Made by a program: the position numbers and the translations under genes. A stretch of 64,000 nucleotides of DNA from Orientallactaga sibirica (taxonomy: Eukaryota > Chordata > Mammalia > Rodentia > Dipodidae). Shown here piece after piece: positions 45,438 to 58,718 of this stretch. The notes beneath the pieces were generated by a model. That model did not search any database and was not told the DNA's origin. It saw nothing but the letters and a program-made list of their open reading frames with translations. Within the stretch, counting starts at the first letter, position 1, and each line of letters opens with the position of its first letter. The stretch covers positions 15,328,501 through 15,392,500 of the forward strand of contig JAEOAD010000024.1 in NCBI GenBank assembly GCA_036365145.1. Reading direction: 5' to 3'.

Positions 45438-45593
45438 ATTCAAAAAGACTGGCTTCAGAGAAAAGGAGACCTTACCAGAATGATGACCTGTGGACTTGAT
45501 AGACTGCTGCCTGCTCTGTGGACCTTGAACATGCTAGCCTCCTCACTCACGTGAACCAATTATTTGAAATATTGCATTTTCTCTCTCTCTCTC

Positions 45594-45733
45594 TTGGTTT
45601 TCTGAGGTAGGGTCTCACTCTAGTGAAGGCAGTCCTGGAATTCACTATGCAGTCTTAGGCTGCTCTCAAACTCACAGTGATCCTCCAACTTTGTGGTGCT
45701 GGGATCAGAGGTATACACCACCATGCTTGGCTT
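45594..45733 (-). repeat. B1 SINE, diverged
   Basis: Antisense: 'gaggtagggtctcactctag' to 'caccaccatgcttggct'. Confidence 0.87.
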
Positions 45734-46630
45734 GATTCTCTCTTTCACATACACTCATTATATTAGTTTTTGTCTCCCTGGAGAACTCTGCTGATAACAT
45801 CAAAGTTCTATTTAATAGAAAAATAAAACAAGGTAGATTTTATGTAGATGACAGAGAGTTAAGAGCCCTATGTAATTTAAGTTAAAATTCTGAATAAATA
45901 AGTAAATGAACCATTGTGAGTAAAGAATACATATTTTAAAAAAACACAAAAATTTTATCCATTATTGTATACTTTTTGTTGTCATTATAAAGCAAAATAA
46001 TTTTTTTAATTTCAATTACTTTACATAGCATCTCACTTTGTATGTCAGGCTCTCTTGGACATGCTATAATCTTGCCTTAAGCCCCAGAATACTGGAACCG
46101 GGGTTAGCAGAATGTTTTTCTAAACATCATTAATTTTCTGTTTATTTCAGGATATTCAGTATGCCAACCTTCCTTCTTATTTTATAATCTGGTAGTCCCA
46201 GCAGGCAAAGCACAATGACACCTGGGCCTTAGCCCCTTTGCTTTCTGAGTATGAAATACATGTGTGAGAAGGCCAGCCAGCCTTTTCTAACACTGCCAGT
46301 GCTTCCTGTCCTGTACACACGTGCTGTCTTACGGAAGTTTTTGCAAATGTCATTAATTCATTTCACTATATTAGCCCTCGCTTTCATCATTACAGAGTGC
46401 TAGCTGGTTTGGAATGAACTGGGCAAGGTTCAGGGGAAAGATGGGGAATGCTTCTTTGTTGATCTCAGGCTGGATTCTGAGACTCTTGCAGTTGATTTTC
46501 AAGTTGCTTCTCATCTTCTGCAATTTCTCTAGTCATGTCCCTTCACTTCAGAATCACATTTTAAATCTTTTAAGAATATTTCAGTGTGTAAATTTATTAA
46601 ATTCCACCTAGGCATTATGCAAAAAAACCA

Positions 46631-46660
46631 ATAATAATAATAATAATAATAATAATAATT
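46631..46660. repeat. (AAT)n microsatellite
   Basis: Ten consecutive AAT units. Confidence 0.9.
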
Positions 46661-48289
46661 GCCATGGAAATTTGTCTTTCAGTTTGGCTTTGGCATTCAT
46701 GTTCTGGGTGGGAAGTCCTATCATTCTTAATTTCAGAGTGAATATTTCAAAGTGTTCTCTATGGACTTGGTATGTAGTTTTCATCAGAAAGGATTGGCAG
46801 CCTGTCCAACAGGGCCACCCGATGTTTCACTTGTGCCTTCAGACATGGGGAATTACGTGTGCATTTCACTCTTCCATCGCAAACCCGAAGTACTGGAATG
46901 AAGCAGATGTCTTCAGAGGCTTGAATTTCAGGACAGCAGGGATGCATGTAAAATGGAGATTTATTCCTACCTAGGGATCATCTCTCATTGGTGACTAATG
47001 GACACCTTTTTGAACATACAGGAAGTTATTGCTTACAGGTGTTGCTCTCTGTACCGCTTGCAAGTACAGTAAGAGTTCTTTTCTAATGTTCACTTCTTTT
47101 GCTAGGAAAGGATTTCTATCATTTATTTGCGAATGCGGTAATTTCTTTACTCAAAACACATAAACAAAACACCGCATCCTCCCTCACCCAGCATCCACTG
47201 AACAATGATAGTCAGGAAAAGAGAGTGGGGGGTGGGGATAGAAAGCCCCACATGGCCAACAGTCTGCTTACAGTATTGGACAGATATATTAGAATGGAGC
47301 ATTATGAACACGAGCAGGACAGTAATGATCATGTTGTTTCTAATAATAAATTAATTTATAACTTAAAACTTGGCATTTTAATAGAATATGTCTTGCTTTA
47401 TTTATTGAACATAATAAATGGAGCTCTCACTTATATGTACTATGAATAATTACATTAAAAAAAATCCTTGACCTGGAAGAAAACATAGCCTATAAATGAT
47501 CTCAGAAATTACCTGAGGCAGTGTGGTTCACTTCCTAATAACTCTTTGTTTATTTATACCAAAACATCAATGAAGAAAGTAGTCTGTAATATGATGACTA
47601 ATTAGAAGAACACAAATTAGACTTATGACATTTAGAAACCCGCATAGTTATGACACAGTAATTACTGACTACGGGTAGCACACCGAATCCTGTGGAAGTC
47701 AATGCAACAAATACATGAATGTGTTCCCTGTGAGAACCCTGTCTGCTGGTTCTCATCTTGTTAAATCTCAGTTTCACATTAGCTACAGGAGCCAGCCAAC
47801 TATATGCGACTTTAGGATACACAGGCCGATCTGATGTTTGATCCACTATTCTTTCTAGGTATAGCATCTGTGTGCGGTAATAAAGATTCTTGGCCTTCAT
47901 CTTCAGACATTCCTATTCTATCCCTAGTAATGACTGACATGGTACCAGCTCTAGCTTGATATTTAGATCCCCTGGATATTTAGTTCTGTAAGGTTGACTG
48001 AGATTCTGGAATACTTGTTCACGATTTAGGAGTATGCATTTGACTTCCTAGTTAAAAAAAAAAATCCACCTTGAGTGTATGAGAATCCAAGAAGTTGAAG
48101 ATGATAAACACAAAAGAAGAGCTTTTATTATAACTTAACTACCATAGACAACTTAATATTGTTATACACAATAATATTTGCTTAGCAGGGTCAGAATTAT
48201 GTAAAAACAAAAACATGCATAAGAAGCACAAGGCTTCATATGAGCCACGATATATTTACTTATGTTTCACCAGTTAGAAAATCAACAGA

Positions 48290-48440
48290 AGACAGTTTAC
48301 ACTTGCTGGACGTCTAACATGAGCAAGACATGTGCTGAACGCTGTCACGTTAGTTCTGTGAATACTTCAGGCCCTCGGGGACCAAGAGGGTATGTAGTTC
48401 CATCAGCGTCCAGAGGCAGGATGTGCTCAGGCCCGTTTTA
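48290..48440 (-). repeat. Possible MIR fragment
   Basis: 'gagcaagacatgtgctgaac' and 'gctgtcacgttagttctgtg' resemble the antisense MIR end (tgccaggcactgtgctaagc). Weak. Confidence 0.35.
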
Positions 48441-49084
48441 TAAACGCTGCATGCAAATATACCAGGACCCACTTTAAAGATCATTAAGTTGGTTAAAAGC
48501 TACAAGAAAAATGAGTGCTTCCCCTTTTATTGCATACTTTTGAATATTTTCAGTAGTAATGATTACAAGCTGAATACAGATCATTTGCCTCTCCTTACAG
48601 AACATGTTTCCTCTTATGACTTCCTAAGCTAATTATAATATGAGATTTATGTACTAATTTCCAAAATGTAAATACAGTTGTGGTGAGCGTATATACATGC
48701 CAAGTTACTTGGTCATGAAGGAGCCTGCCCCAAATATACAGACAGATGTATACTATCCATTTCAACGTGTGGTGAGGAATTCTTCAGTCTCTGATATTCT
48801 TGACTTATCTTAATTCTCCAGAGGCCCTAACTCAGAGGCTTCTTTTCCCATGTTCATTGGAATGTTTCACTTTTTAAAAATCTTCCACTTCTCATTATCA
48901 CTCTTCAGTTTTATAAACTTACAATTACTCACTAGAGCTAAAGCCAGCATATGCTTTTAGATCTGATGGTCTAATATATGATGTATTTTTTTATGTGATC
49001 CTGTTTTTGTTGCCTCAACTCTAGATTCATTTATGTTTGTAAATGTGTCTCTCTACATTTTTAAATCCAGCATTTATTAACTGA

Positions 49085-49240
49085 TGAATTGATTGATTGA
49101 TCTGACCGGCAACTGCCAGTGTTCATTGTGTGTAAGGCTCTAATCTGGATGTTCTAGAAGAAATAGAGATGACTGCTCATTGATGCTTGCTTCCAAGAAA
49201 GCTTGTTATTATTCAGTGAGTAAAATAATCATAAGAACAA
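49085..49240 (-). repeat. Possible L2 3'-end fragment
   Basis: 'attgattgattgatctgacc' then 'tgtgtaaggctctaatctgg' resembles antisense L2. Confidence 0.35.
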
Positions 49241-50044
49241 ACTATAATTCAAATTAGAATTAGATTAAACCACACGTTATGGCAGAAATGAGTAATTAGC
49301 TCTTCTTCAAATGAGCAAATCATATCACTTATTAGCTCAAAAAATCATCAGGTGTTCTTGTTTGCTTTAGCTTTGCATACTGTGTATGCAACCATCACTT
49401 ACCCAATGACAATTTAATCTAAAAGTTCCAAACATATTGACCTGTTAGCTTTTGTTCAATGTTTCCTAAACACTCTTTATATAATCATATTGAAACTGCT
49501 TTCTCTGGAAACTGTTCAGTAGCCAAATTCCATCTACAAGGCCCCAACCTGTTTGCAAATCTGTAGTATGAATTTAGTATACTATTTAATACACTGGTGG
49601 ATAATAGTTTTTGTTCAACCTGGACATGACCCAGTTCGCCATCAAATTCCAAATTCTCTAGGAAGGGATGAAGTCTGTACTTCTTTCGAGTCCTCTAAGA
49701 TTTCTATTGTTATGTAGGATAAATCACCCAGTAACTATTTGTTGGTTGATTTATATAGTTTCAGAGCTCACTGAGAACATGTGGCAACATTTTTGACCTT
49801 TTCTTAGAATTCCCTCAGAGATTTAGATTCTGGGGATGATTGCATTGCTGGAGTTACTATGCAGTCATATTTCTTATTAACAAAGTTTGGTATATGCGCT
49901 GTTTTACTAATATGGACAAAGTATGTTTTGGAAGGTCACATTTGCAGCATTCCAATGTTGTTTTAGAAAACAAGAAATGAAATTCAGCTTAATATCTCCT
50001 TTCCATTAAATACATAGCTAGCATATGAAAATAAAATATCTGTA

Positions 50045-50345
50045 AAGAGCTGAGCAGATAGTTTGGTCAGTAAAGTGTCTGTGTCACAAGCATGGAGACC
50101 TTAGTTTGACATCCACTATCCGTGCAAAAGCTGGACATTGTGGCATGTGCCTGGACTCCCAGTGCCGGGAATGCAGTCAGGAATGGAGGGACTCCAGGCC
50201 AATGAGAGACCCTATGCCCAAACTGGTGGACAGCATTACAGAAGATAACAACATTGCTTTTCTGCTGGTTTGCACACACATGTGCACCTATGTGCATGTG
50301 CTACCACAAACATGATCAAGCAGACACACATGCATGCATACCACA
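50045..50345 (+). repeat. B4-type SINE
   Basis: Sense: head 'gagctgagcagatagtttgg', middle 'ctggacattgtggcatgtgc' and 'aatgagagaccctatgccca', CA-rich tail. Confidence 0.7.
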
Positions 50346-50765
50346 CAGATACACAGAGGACTAGTAAAAAAAAAAACCCTACCACAAAATATTTACATGT
50401 GACATGTGTGTACTTTCATAAGTCACAAGTACACTTTGATGACTAACCATTGCACAGGTCAAGAAATAGAAAATGACCATCAGCTTAAAACTCTCCTCTT
50501 ACAACTTATTCTCTATTTCCATACAGTTTTGGAAAAAATTTCCCATAATTTTCATTCCCCTTAGCAACATGCATGGTTCCCAGGTCATTCATATCTTATT
50601 TATCACTAGTTTGTCAATTGTCTTAATTTTAGCTGTTTTACACATCAGCTTAGTTTAGAATGTGCAGCTTTATCTAATGTCCATCTTGCATTTCCATCAT
50701 GAAGACATGTTTCTCTCTGTTCCTTGGTGATGTGTATATTATCTTTTATGAGGCATCGATTTTTT
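50346..50765. other. Non-coding stretch, possible old L1
   Basis: AT-rich. 'catcttgcatttccatcatg' and similar phrases hint at antisense L1 but are not decisive. Confidence 0.3.
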
Positions 50766-50767
50766 CT

Positions 50768-50829
50768 TTTTAAAATTTTTTAATTTATTTTTATTTATTA
50801 TTTTATTTATTAGCAACAGACAGACAAAG

Positions 50830-50872
<43 letters not shown>

Positions 50873-51028
50873 ATGGGTACACCAGGGCCCCAGACACTTC
50901 AAACAAACTCCAGATACATGCACCACCTTGTGCATCTAGCTTATGTGGATACTGGGGAATTGAGCCTTGAACTGGGGTCCTTAGTCTTCACAGGCAAGCA
51001 TTTAACCACTAAGCCATCTCTCCAGACC
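50768..51028 (-). repeat. ID-like SINE
   Basis: Antisense: long (GA)n at 50836-50872, 'gatacatgcaccaccttgtg', ending 'gccatctctccagacccc'. Confidence 0.9.
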
Positions 51029-51399
51029 CCATTTTTTTTTTTTCTATTAAGCTCTCTATTTGGCAATGTGCAGTTAGCTTCTAGAATCTTTTAAAGATTT
51101 ATTTTGATAAATACAATTTCTTAATTTTGATTTATAATTAATAGCTTTCTTTTGACTGGTGCCTTCTTGAAGGTATTCTCTGGTATTTTCTTGAGGCTTT
51201 GTAGTTTTTCCATGTACATGTTGAAAAATATCTCTAGTTCATTTTCACGTGTCATGTTGCTTTCTCTCAAGCACTATTTGATTCCATATGAGTATGTTTG
51301 TCTCAGAATCACTTATGGAAATGCCTATCCTTTCCCTAGCATTTTTAAGTATCATTTTTGTAGTAGATCAAACATCTATTAACTTTGAGTCTCTTTGGA
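51029..51399. other. Non-coding AT-rich stretch
   Basis: Target flank of the large L1. No element is firm. Confidence 0.3.
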
Positions 51400-51407
51400 A
51401 CTTTCTT

Positions 51408-52827
51408 TTTTTAATGTATTTTTTTATTGACAACTTCTATACTTATGGACAATAAACCAAGATATTTCCCTCCCCTCCACCACTTTCCCCTTCACAACTC
51501 TGCTCTCCATCATATCCCCTGCTTTATCCATTAGTCTCTATTTTAATTTGATGTCATCATCTTTTTCTCCTATTATGAGGGTCTTGTGAAGGTATTGCTA
51601 GGCACTGTGAGATCATGGATATCGTGGCCAATTTCTGTCTGGGCACATGAATTGTAAGGGGTCGTATCCTTCCTTTGGCTCTTACATTCTTTCCACCACC
51701 TCTTCCGCAATGGACCCTGAGCCTTGGTGGGTGTGATAGAGATGTTTCAGTGCTGGACACTCCTCCATCACGTCTTCTTAGCACTATGTTCTTTTGATCA
51801 AACCGCCATCTGAAAAGATAAGCTTTTCTAACCAAAAGTAAGAGTACCATTAATATATTAATGTGAACATTAAGTATATTCCTTACAGCCAGTTTGGTGA
51901 GCATAATATATGCACTTAGCCAGACAAAAGCAGGCTTTACACCCTTAAGGCTCATGACTTTGCCTGCCATTGGCTTTTAATTAGGTTTTCCAGTACCAGG
52001 CATGTATTCCTTCCCATAGAGTGGGTCTCTCATCCAATTAGAGAGCAGTTGGCTTCCCCCAGAGCAGACATGCCATTATTGCACCCGTTAGGTCATTTGG
52101 CCTGTCTGGCCACACTTGAGCCTTCCAGTGTCCACTGTTTTCACTACAGATGACTTCTGTCTCCCATAGGGCTGCATGCATTGCAGCTTTTTCCAGCTCT
52201 CAGTCAGCTGGTCTACAGGGAGAAGGTTTACAGCTCAGCCCAAGCTTGGTTTCTCAGTGACCTTGCTGCCCAGGCATGTGGAGTCTTCAGCAAAAGTTTC
52301 TTACCATCTGTTTCTGGTGGAAAACCAAGTGCACTGGCAATACCCAGGAATGGTTTGGAGGCAACAGGGATCTCCCTGGCCAGCAACTCACTGGATGGTA
52401 TTCCATCCCTGACACTGAAAATTTTCTAGTAATATTCTATGGCTACTGGAGGTGCCATTATCCAAAAAAGTAGGCTTTCATATGCCTTATTCAGAATATC
52501 TTGAATTTTTATTGCCCCTCCCCCAACCCTTCTTTTACTCTAACTCTTCCCCTGGCCTTGCTATAATCTGTTCTTCTACTTACATATATACAATACCTTC
52601 CCCTCAAGTCCTTCCCTCTCCTCCCTCCATTATAGCCTTTTTCTTGCTTACTGGCCTCTATCAGAGATAATTTTTACTTCATCCAGGTACCTCCTTTAGA
52701 TTATATAAATAGCTTATTTTTTTTTAAATTTATTTATTTCCCCCTCCCTCCCTTATAGACTTTTGCAAGCTTACTGGCCTCTGCTACAAATTTTTGGTTC
52801 CAGCTCACACACAGGTCTAAACATTTG
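51408..52827 (-). mobile_element. L1 3' UTR
   Basis: About 1.4 kb between the ORF2 end and the T-rich (A-rich on the element strand) end. It includes two related C-rich/T-rich blocks (52500-52660 and 52741-52790, both with 'ttactggcctct'), an internal duplication of part of the UTR. Open frames here, such as 51557-51970 (137 codons), have no domain. Confidence 0.65.
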
Positions 52828-55800
52828 TAGCTAGGATCCACATATTAGAGAGAACATGTAGTGTTTGGCTTTCAGGGCCTGTGTTATCTCACTTAATATA
52901 ATTTTTTTCAGTTCCATCCATTTCTCTATAAATTTTATAATTTCATTGTTCTTTACCTCTGAATAAAACTCCATTGTGTGGATGTACCACATCTTCATTA
53001 TCCACTCATCAGTTAATGGATATCTAGTCCAGTTCCATTTCCTAGCTATTGTGAATAGAGCAGTAATAAACATGGTTGTGCAAGGATCTCTAAGGTAGTG
53101 AGAAAAGTCCTTAGGATATATGCCTAGGAGTGCTATAGCTGGATCATATGGTAAATCTATTTTTAGCTGTTTCAAGAACCTCCACACTGATTTCCACAAT
53201 GGCTGGACCAGACTACATTCCCACCAAAAGTGTAGAAGGGTTCCCCCTTTTATACCTCCTCACTAACATTTATTGTCATTTGTTTTCTTGATGATAGCCA
53301 TTCTGACAGGAGTGAGATGGAATCTCAAAGTAGTTTTAATTTGCATTTCCCCGATGGCTAAGGATGTAGAACACTTTTTAAAATGTTTATATACCATCTG
53401 TCTTTCTTCTTTTGAGAACTTTCTATTTAGTTCCATAGCCCATTTTTAACTGGGTTGTTTGATTTCTTATTATTTTGTTTTTTGAGTTCTTTGTATATTC
53501 TGGATATTAATCCTCTGTCAGATGTATACTTGGCAAATATTTTCTTCCATTCTGTAGGTTGTCTCTTTGCTCTATTCACAGTGTCCTTTGCTGTACAAGA
53601 GCTTTTAAGATTTTATGAGATCCCAATGGTTGATTAGCAGTTTTATTTCCTGAGCAACTGTGGTTATATTCAGAAAGTCATTGCCTATGCCAATATGTTG
53701 AAAGTTCCCCCTAGTTTTTCCTCTAGCAGTTTCAGAGTTTCAGGCCTGATATTAAGGTCTTTGATCCATTTGGAATTGATTCTTGTGCATAGAGAGAGGC
53801 AAGGATCTATTTTCATTCTTCTACATATAGATATCCAGTTCTCCCAGCACCACTTGTTGAAGAGGCTGTCTTCTCAAATGGATATTTTTTGGCTTTGTAA
53901 TCTAGCTTAAAATCAGGTATGGTGATATCACCAGACTTATTTTTGTTGCTCAAAATTGTTTTGACTATTTTAAGTTTTTGTGCTTCCAAATGAAGTTTAG
54001 GATTGTTTTTCTATTTCAGTGAAGAATGCCATTGGAATTTTAATGGGATTTCTTTAAATGTGTAGATTGCTTTTGGTAAGATTGACATTTTAACAATATT
54101 GATTCTTCCAATCCAACAACATAGGATGTCTTTCCATTTCTTAGTGCTTCTGCAATTTCTACCCTGAGTGTTTTAAAGTTTTCATTGTAGAGATCCTTCA
54201 CTTCCTTGGTTAGGTTTAATCTGAAGTACTTTTTTTTTTTTTTTTTTTTTTTGAGGCATTGTGAATGAGAGAGATTCCCTGATTTCATCCTCTGCATGTT
54301 TATTGTTAGTATATAGGAAAGCTACTGATTTCTGTGTGTTCTGCTATGTTGCTAAAAGTGTTTATCAATGCTAACAGTTTGCTGGTAGAGTCTTTAGGGT
54401 CCTTTATGTATAGAATCATATAATCTGCAAATAAGGGTAATTTGATTTCTTCCTTTCCAATTTCCATCCCTTTTATGAGTGTCTCTTGCCTTATTGCTAT
54501 AGCTAAGATTTCCAGTACTATATTAGATAAAAATGGGAATAGTGAACACCCTGGTCTTGTTCCTGATTTTAGTGAAAAGCTTCAAGTTTTTCCCCATTTA
54601 ATACTATGTTGGCTGTAGGTTTATCAAAAATAGCTTTTATTCTGTTGAGATATGTTCCTTCTTTTCCCAGTATCTGACTTTTATCATGAAGGGATGTTGG
54701 ATTTTGTCAAATGCTTTTTCTGCATCTAATGAGATTATCATATGATTTTTTTTGTTCTTCAGTCCATTTATATAACGTATTACATTTATCAATTTGCATA
54801 TGATGAAATATCCCTGCATCTCTGGGATAAAGCCTAATCAGTCAGGGTGAATGATCATTCTGATATATTCTTGTATTCTGTTTGCCAGTATTTTGTTGAG
54901 AATTTTTGAATCTATGTTCATGAGGGAGATTGGTCTGTAATTTTCTTTTTTGTTCTATCTTTGCCTGGTTTTGGGATCAGGGTGATGCTGGCTTCGTAGA
55001 TGGAGTTTGGTAGGATTTCTTCCTTTTCTATTTTATGGAAAAAGTTTAAGAAGCATTGATGTCAGTTTTTCCATGAAGGTATGGTAAAATTCAGCAGTGA
55101 ATCCATGTGGGCCTTGATTTTTTTAGTTGGGAGATTTTCTATAATTGTCTGGATCTCTGTACTTGTCATAGATCTACTTAAATGGCTTATCTCATCTTGA
55201 TTTAATTTTGGTAGGTCATATAAATCTAGGAAATAATCTATTTCTTTCAGATTTTCAAACTTAGTAGAGTATATGTTCTTAAAGTATGTCCTCATGATTT
55301 TCTGAACTTCTTTGGTAGTTTTAAGGGTGCATTTTTCATCTCTAATTTCATTAATTTGTGTCTCTTCTCTCTTTGTTTTGGTCATGTTTGTTAAGGGTTT
55401 ATCAATCTTGTTTACCCTTTCAAAGAACCAACCCTTTTTCATTGATTCTTTGTATATTTTTTTCTATCTCATTAATTTCTTCCCTATTCTTTATTATTTC
55501 TTCCTGTCCTCTGATTTTCATTTTGCCTTGTTCTTCTTTTTCCAAGGCCTTAAGGTGAAGCATTAAGTTGTTTACTTGTGATCTTTCTAATTTCTTAATA
55601 TAGGCACTTAAAACTATAAATTTTCCTCTTAGGACTGCCTTCATTGTATCCCAAAGGTTTTGGTATGTTGTGTTCTCATTATCATTTGATTCTATGAATT
55701 TATTGATTTCCTTTTTGATTTCTTCAATGACCCACCATTCACTAGTGTATTGTTTAGTCTCTATAATTTTGTATATGCTTTGTGGTTTCTAATGTTGCTG

Positions 55801-56462
55801 ATTTGTAGTTTAATCCCATTGTGATCAGATAGAGTACAAGGAATTATTTCAGTTTTCCTGTATTTGTTAAGATTTGCTTTATGTCCTAATATATGGTATA
55901 TTTTAGAGACTGTCCCATGTGCTCCTGAGAAAAATGTGTACTCTGTAGCATTTGGGTGGAATTTTCTGTAGATATCTGGTCAGGTCCATTTGTTCTATGA
56001 CATCATTTAATCCAGATGTCTCTCTGTTTATTTTTTGTCAGGATGATCTGTCAATGGATTGAGAGTGGGGTACTGAAGTCATCCACTACAATTATGCTTG
56101 GTGTTATCTGTGACCTTTAGTCTATAGTGTTTGATGAAATTGGGAGCACACATGTTAGGTGCATATATGTTTAGAATTGTATTGTCTTCCTGTTGAATTT
56201 TTCCTTTAATCAATATAAAGTGACCTTATTTATCTTTCTTCACTAATGCTGGTTTGAAGTCTATCCTGTCAGATATTAGGATAGCTACACCTGCTTGTTT
56301 CCTGGGCCCATTTGTTTGGAATACCATTTTCCATCCTTTCACTTTAAGATAGTATCTGTCTTTTATGGAGAGATGAGTTTCTTGGAGGCAACAAACAGAA
56401 GAATACTGCCTTTTAATCTAATCTGCAAGCCTGTGTCTTTTGTTGGGGCATTGAGGTCACTG
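52828..56462 (-). pseudogene. L1 ORF2 (endonuclease/reverse transcriptase), broken
   Basis: ORF2 normally encodes an AP-like endonuclease, a reverse transcriptase and a Cys-rich C-terminus for target-primed retroposition. Here it survives in pieces. At the N-terminus is an endonuclease region ('GWKMVFQTNGPRKQAGVAI', about 56270-56330). Then come the RT thumb-finger part (55062-55442, 'NLKEIDYFLDLYDLPKLNQ') and RT motif '[12 protein letters not shown]' (about 54700-54760). The catalytic box reads FADYMILY, not FADD. The intact C-terminal 122 codons lie at 52831-53199 ('TRYPLTDEWIMKMWYIHTM'). Frameshifts and stops separate the pieces, and a 22-T run interrupts it at about 54231-54252. Confidence 0.85.
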
Positions 56463-56465
56463 ATA

Positions 56466-57440
56466 TTAAGAGTTATTATTGAAAGGTATGTATTTGTATT
56501 CACCATTCTTCATGTCTTGTAGTGCTTCCTTTTTTCTCTTTACTCTCTTATAGTAAGTGTTTTTTGAGTATGATTTATTTTTCCCTGTTTCCTCATATGT
56601 ATGCTTTCCTTTCTCTTCAGCATGGAAGATCCCTTCAAGCATTTTCTGTAGAACTGGCTTAGTTGTCATATTTTCTGTTAGCCCTTTTTTGTTGTGTACT
56701 GTCCTTATTTCTCCATCAATTTGGATGGATAGCTTTGATGGGTAATGTATTCTTGGTTGACAATTGTTGTCTTTCAGAACTTGCAGTACATCATTCCAAG
56801 CCCTTCTGGCTTTAAAAGTTTGTGTTGAGTAATCAGCTGTTATCCTGATGGGCTTGCCTTTATAAGTGACTTGCTTTTTCTCTCTAACTGCTTTCAATAT
56901 ATGTCTTTGGTTTGTGTGTTATAATATGGTGAGGAAAGGTTCTTTCCAGGTTTTGTCTATTTGGTGTTCTATGATTTTGTTGAACATGCCTACTATGCCT
57001 TTGGAGATAAATTCTTCTTCTATTCTACCCTGAATTTTTATGTTTGATCTTTTCATAGTGTCCCAGATATCTTGAAATTCCCATTCATACCTTCTTATTA
57101 GCTTGACTTTCTCTTTGTTGGACTGTGTTAGAACTGCCACCTCACCTTCTAGTTTAAATATTCTGTTCTTTCCTTCATCCATTCTACTGGTGGGACTTTC
57201 TACAGAGCTTTTTATTTGACTTACTATGTTTTTCATTGCTAGTATTTCTGACTGGTTTTTCCTTTATTATTTATATTTCCTTATTCATGTATTGTATTGA
57301 CTTCCTTATTTCATTAAATTGGTTTCCTGTGTCTTCTTTGATTCCTTTGATTTCCTCTTTGATTTCTTTAAGCATATTTGTCATCATTCTTTTGAAATCT
57401 TTCTCAGACATTTCCTCTCAATCTGTGATTGGAGGTCATT
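56466..57440 (-). pseudogene. L1 ORF1 (RNA-binding chaperone), broken
   Basis: ORF1p is the trimeric coiled-coil/RRM/CTD RNA chaperone of the L1 RNP. A coiled-coil-like, Lys/Glu-rich N-part is seen at about 57240-57440 and carries at least one stop. The RRM part lies at 56919-57236 ('QDIWDTMKRSNIKIQG'). The C-terminal domain lies at 56466-56897 ('RITADYSTQTFKARRAW'). The latter two pieces are in the same frame, divided only by one TAA at 56919-56921, so this end is nearly intact. Confidence 0.85.
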
Positions 57441-57449
57441 TCTGATGGA

Positions 57450-58675
57450 TTTATAATTTTTGGTGGCTTTATATTGTCTTGATTTTTTTGTGTTTCTTAT
57501 ATTATAATATAGAGATTTTTGCATCTTGGATTAATTTGATGCTTTGGTTTTCTAATTATCTGCAGTATTATTAGATGTATCAATCAATCTGGTGTTATAT
57601 GTCTTCAGGGTAGGAGCTTCAGGTACTGGTGTGGCTCTTAAAAGACTCTCACAGTAACCACAAAAGTGACCCTAGGTGTTGGGTTTGCCTGATATGGGAG
57701 TGTTTTAGTAGGCTGGGTTGAACAAAATATAGGCAAATTCTAAAATTTAATTGAACAATATACACATCAATGAAAACTAGCACAGAGTATTTATGCAAGG
57801 ATATGTATTACAGAAAAGAGATCCTCTAACAAAATCAAAGTCCCAAAAGATGTGTGTTGCCCCACACCCTTAATCCTGTAAACTGTGAGGCTGAGATTTC
57901 TGGTCTGTAGAGGCTTCCCACATTAGCTGGTGACCGAGTAAGCCCCTTCCCCAGTGAATGACAGAAGAGTAGGAAAAGGCAGTATAAATCAGTAAGCAAC
58001 AAATGACAAGCCCAAAATATAGCTTATTTAAGAATGGCAAATCTGACAATCCATCACATTTAATACATAATTTACCCTGACATGGAAGGTAGAATTAGCA
58101 CTTCTGATGCAAGCCTATATACCAGGCTTTTGTGGTGAGTACTGACCTTGTGTAAACCCCAGTTACCTTTTGGAATGGCTCTGGTCTTAGCTATGCTGTG
58201 CACCCACTTGGCTCCCTCTTTGCTATGCTGTGGGCTTAGGTAGGCTGGCTGGGTTGGTGAGTCACTGCTCTGATAGCCTGTGCCAGGTGCTGTGTAGGTG
58301 AGCCCCTTCCCCAGCTCTCTGGTGCTTGCTGCTTGCACTGGTGGTGGGTGATGGGGAGGCTGTGGATGGTGGCTGAAGATTTCCCACTGCTCATCATGAT
58401 CCTCTTCCTCACGAGCCACTTTGCTGGTCCCTGCTGTCCTCCTTTCATGTTTCTCGAGTTTGTTAGGAGGCTGGTGTGAGTGGAAAATCCCCTCACCTGG
58501 TTTTCTGTATCTTAGGTCAAGCCTGGTGACTGCAGCTGTGGGTATTTGGTGCTGGTGCTGGAGCCACTGCTGCCTTCTTCTGTGGTCTCTAGACACTCTG
58601 GGTGTCTCCTACTTCTCTGCTAATAATTTCTTATAGAAGATTGTATCTTGCTGTTTTTGTTTTATTTTGTTGGGT

Positions 58676-58718
<43 letters not shown>

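Larger units (their letters stand above)
45740..50040. other. Repeat-poor 4.3-kb stretch
   Basis: No SINE, LTR or L1 insertion is seen apart from weak MIR/L2 traces and an (AAT)n. Open frames up to 116 codons (47099-47449, with 46672-46974 of 100) have no recognisable domain. No CpG island or consistent splice pattern was seen. In a window this rich in insertions the gap is notable. Confidence 0.45.

Noticed and set aside
47099..47449. 116-codon frame in the insertion-poor interval
   Set aside because: No recognised family or clear exon boundary. It would need transcript or conservation evidence.
51557..51970. 137-codon minus-strand frame
   Set aside because: It lies within the 3' UTR of the large L1; no domain is seen.
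58072..58596. 174-codon minus-strand open frame
   Set aside because: It lies inside the L1 5' UTR, is His/Gln/Pro-rich without any known domain, and is best explained by the GC-richer UTR composition.
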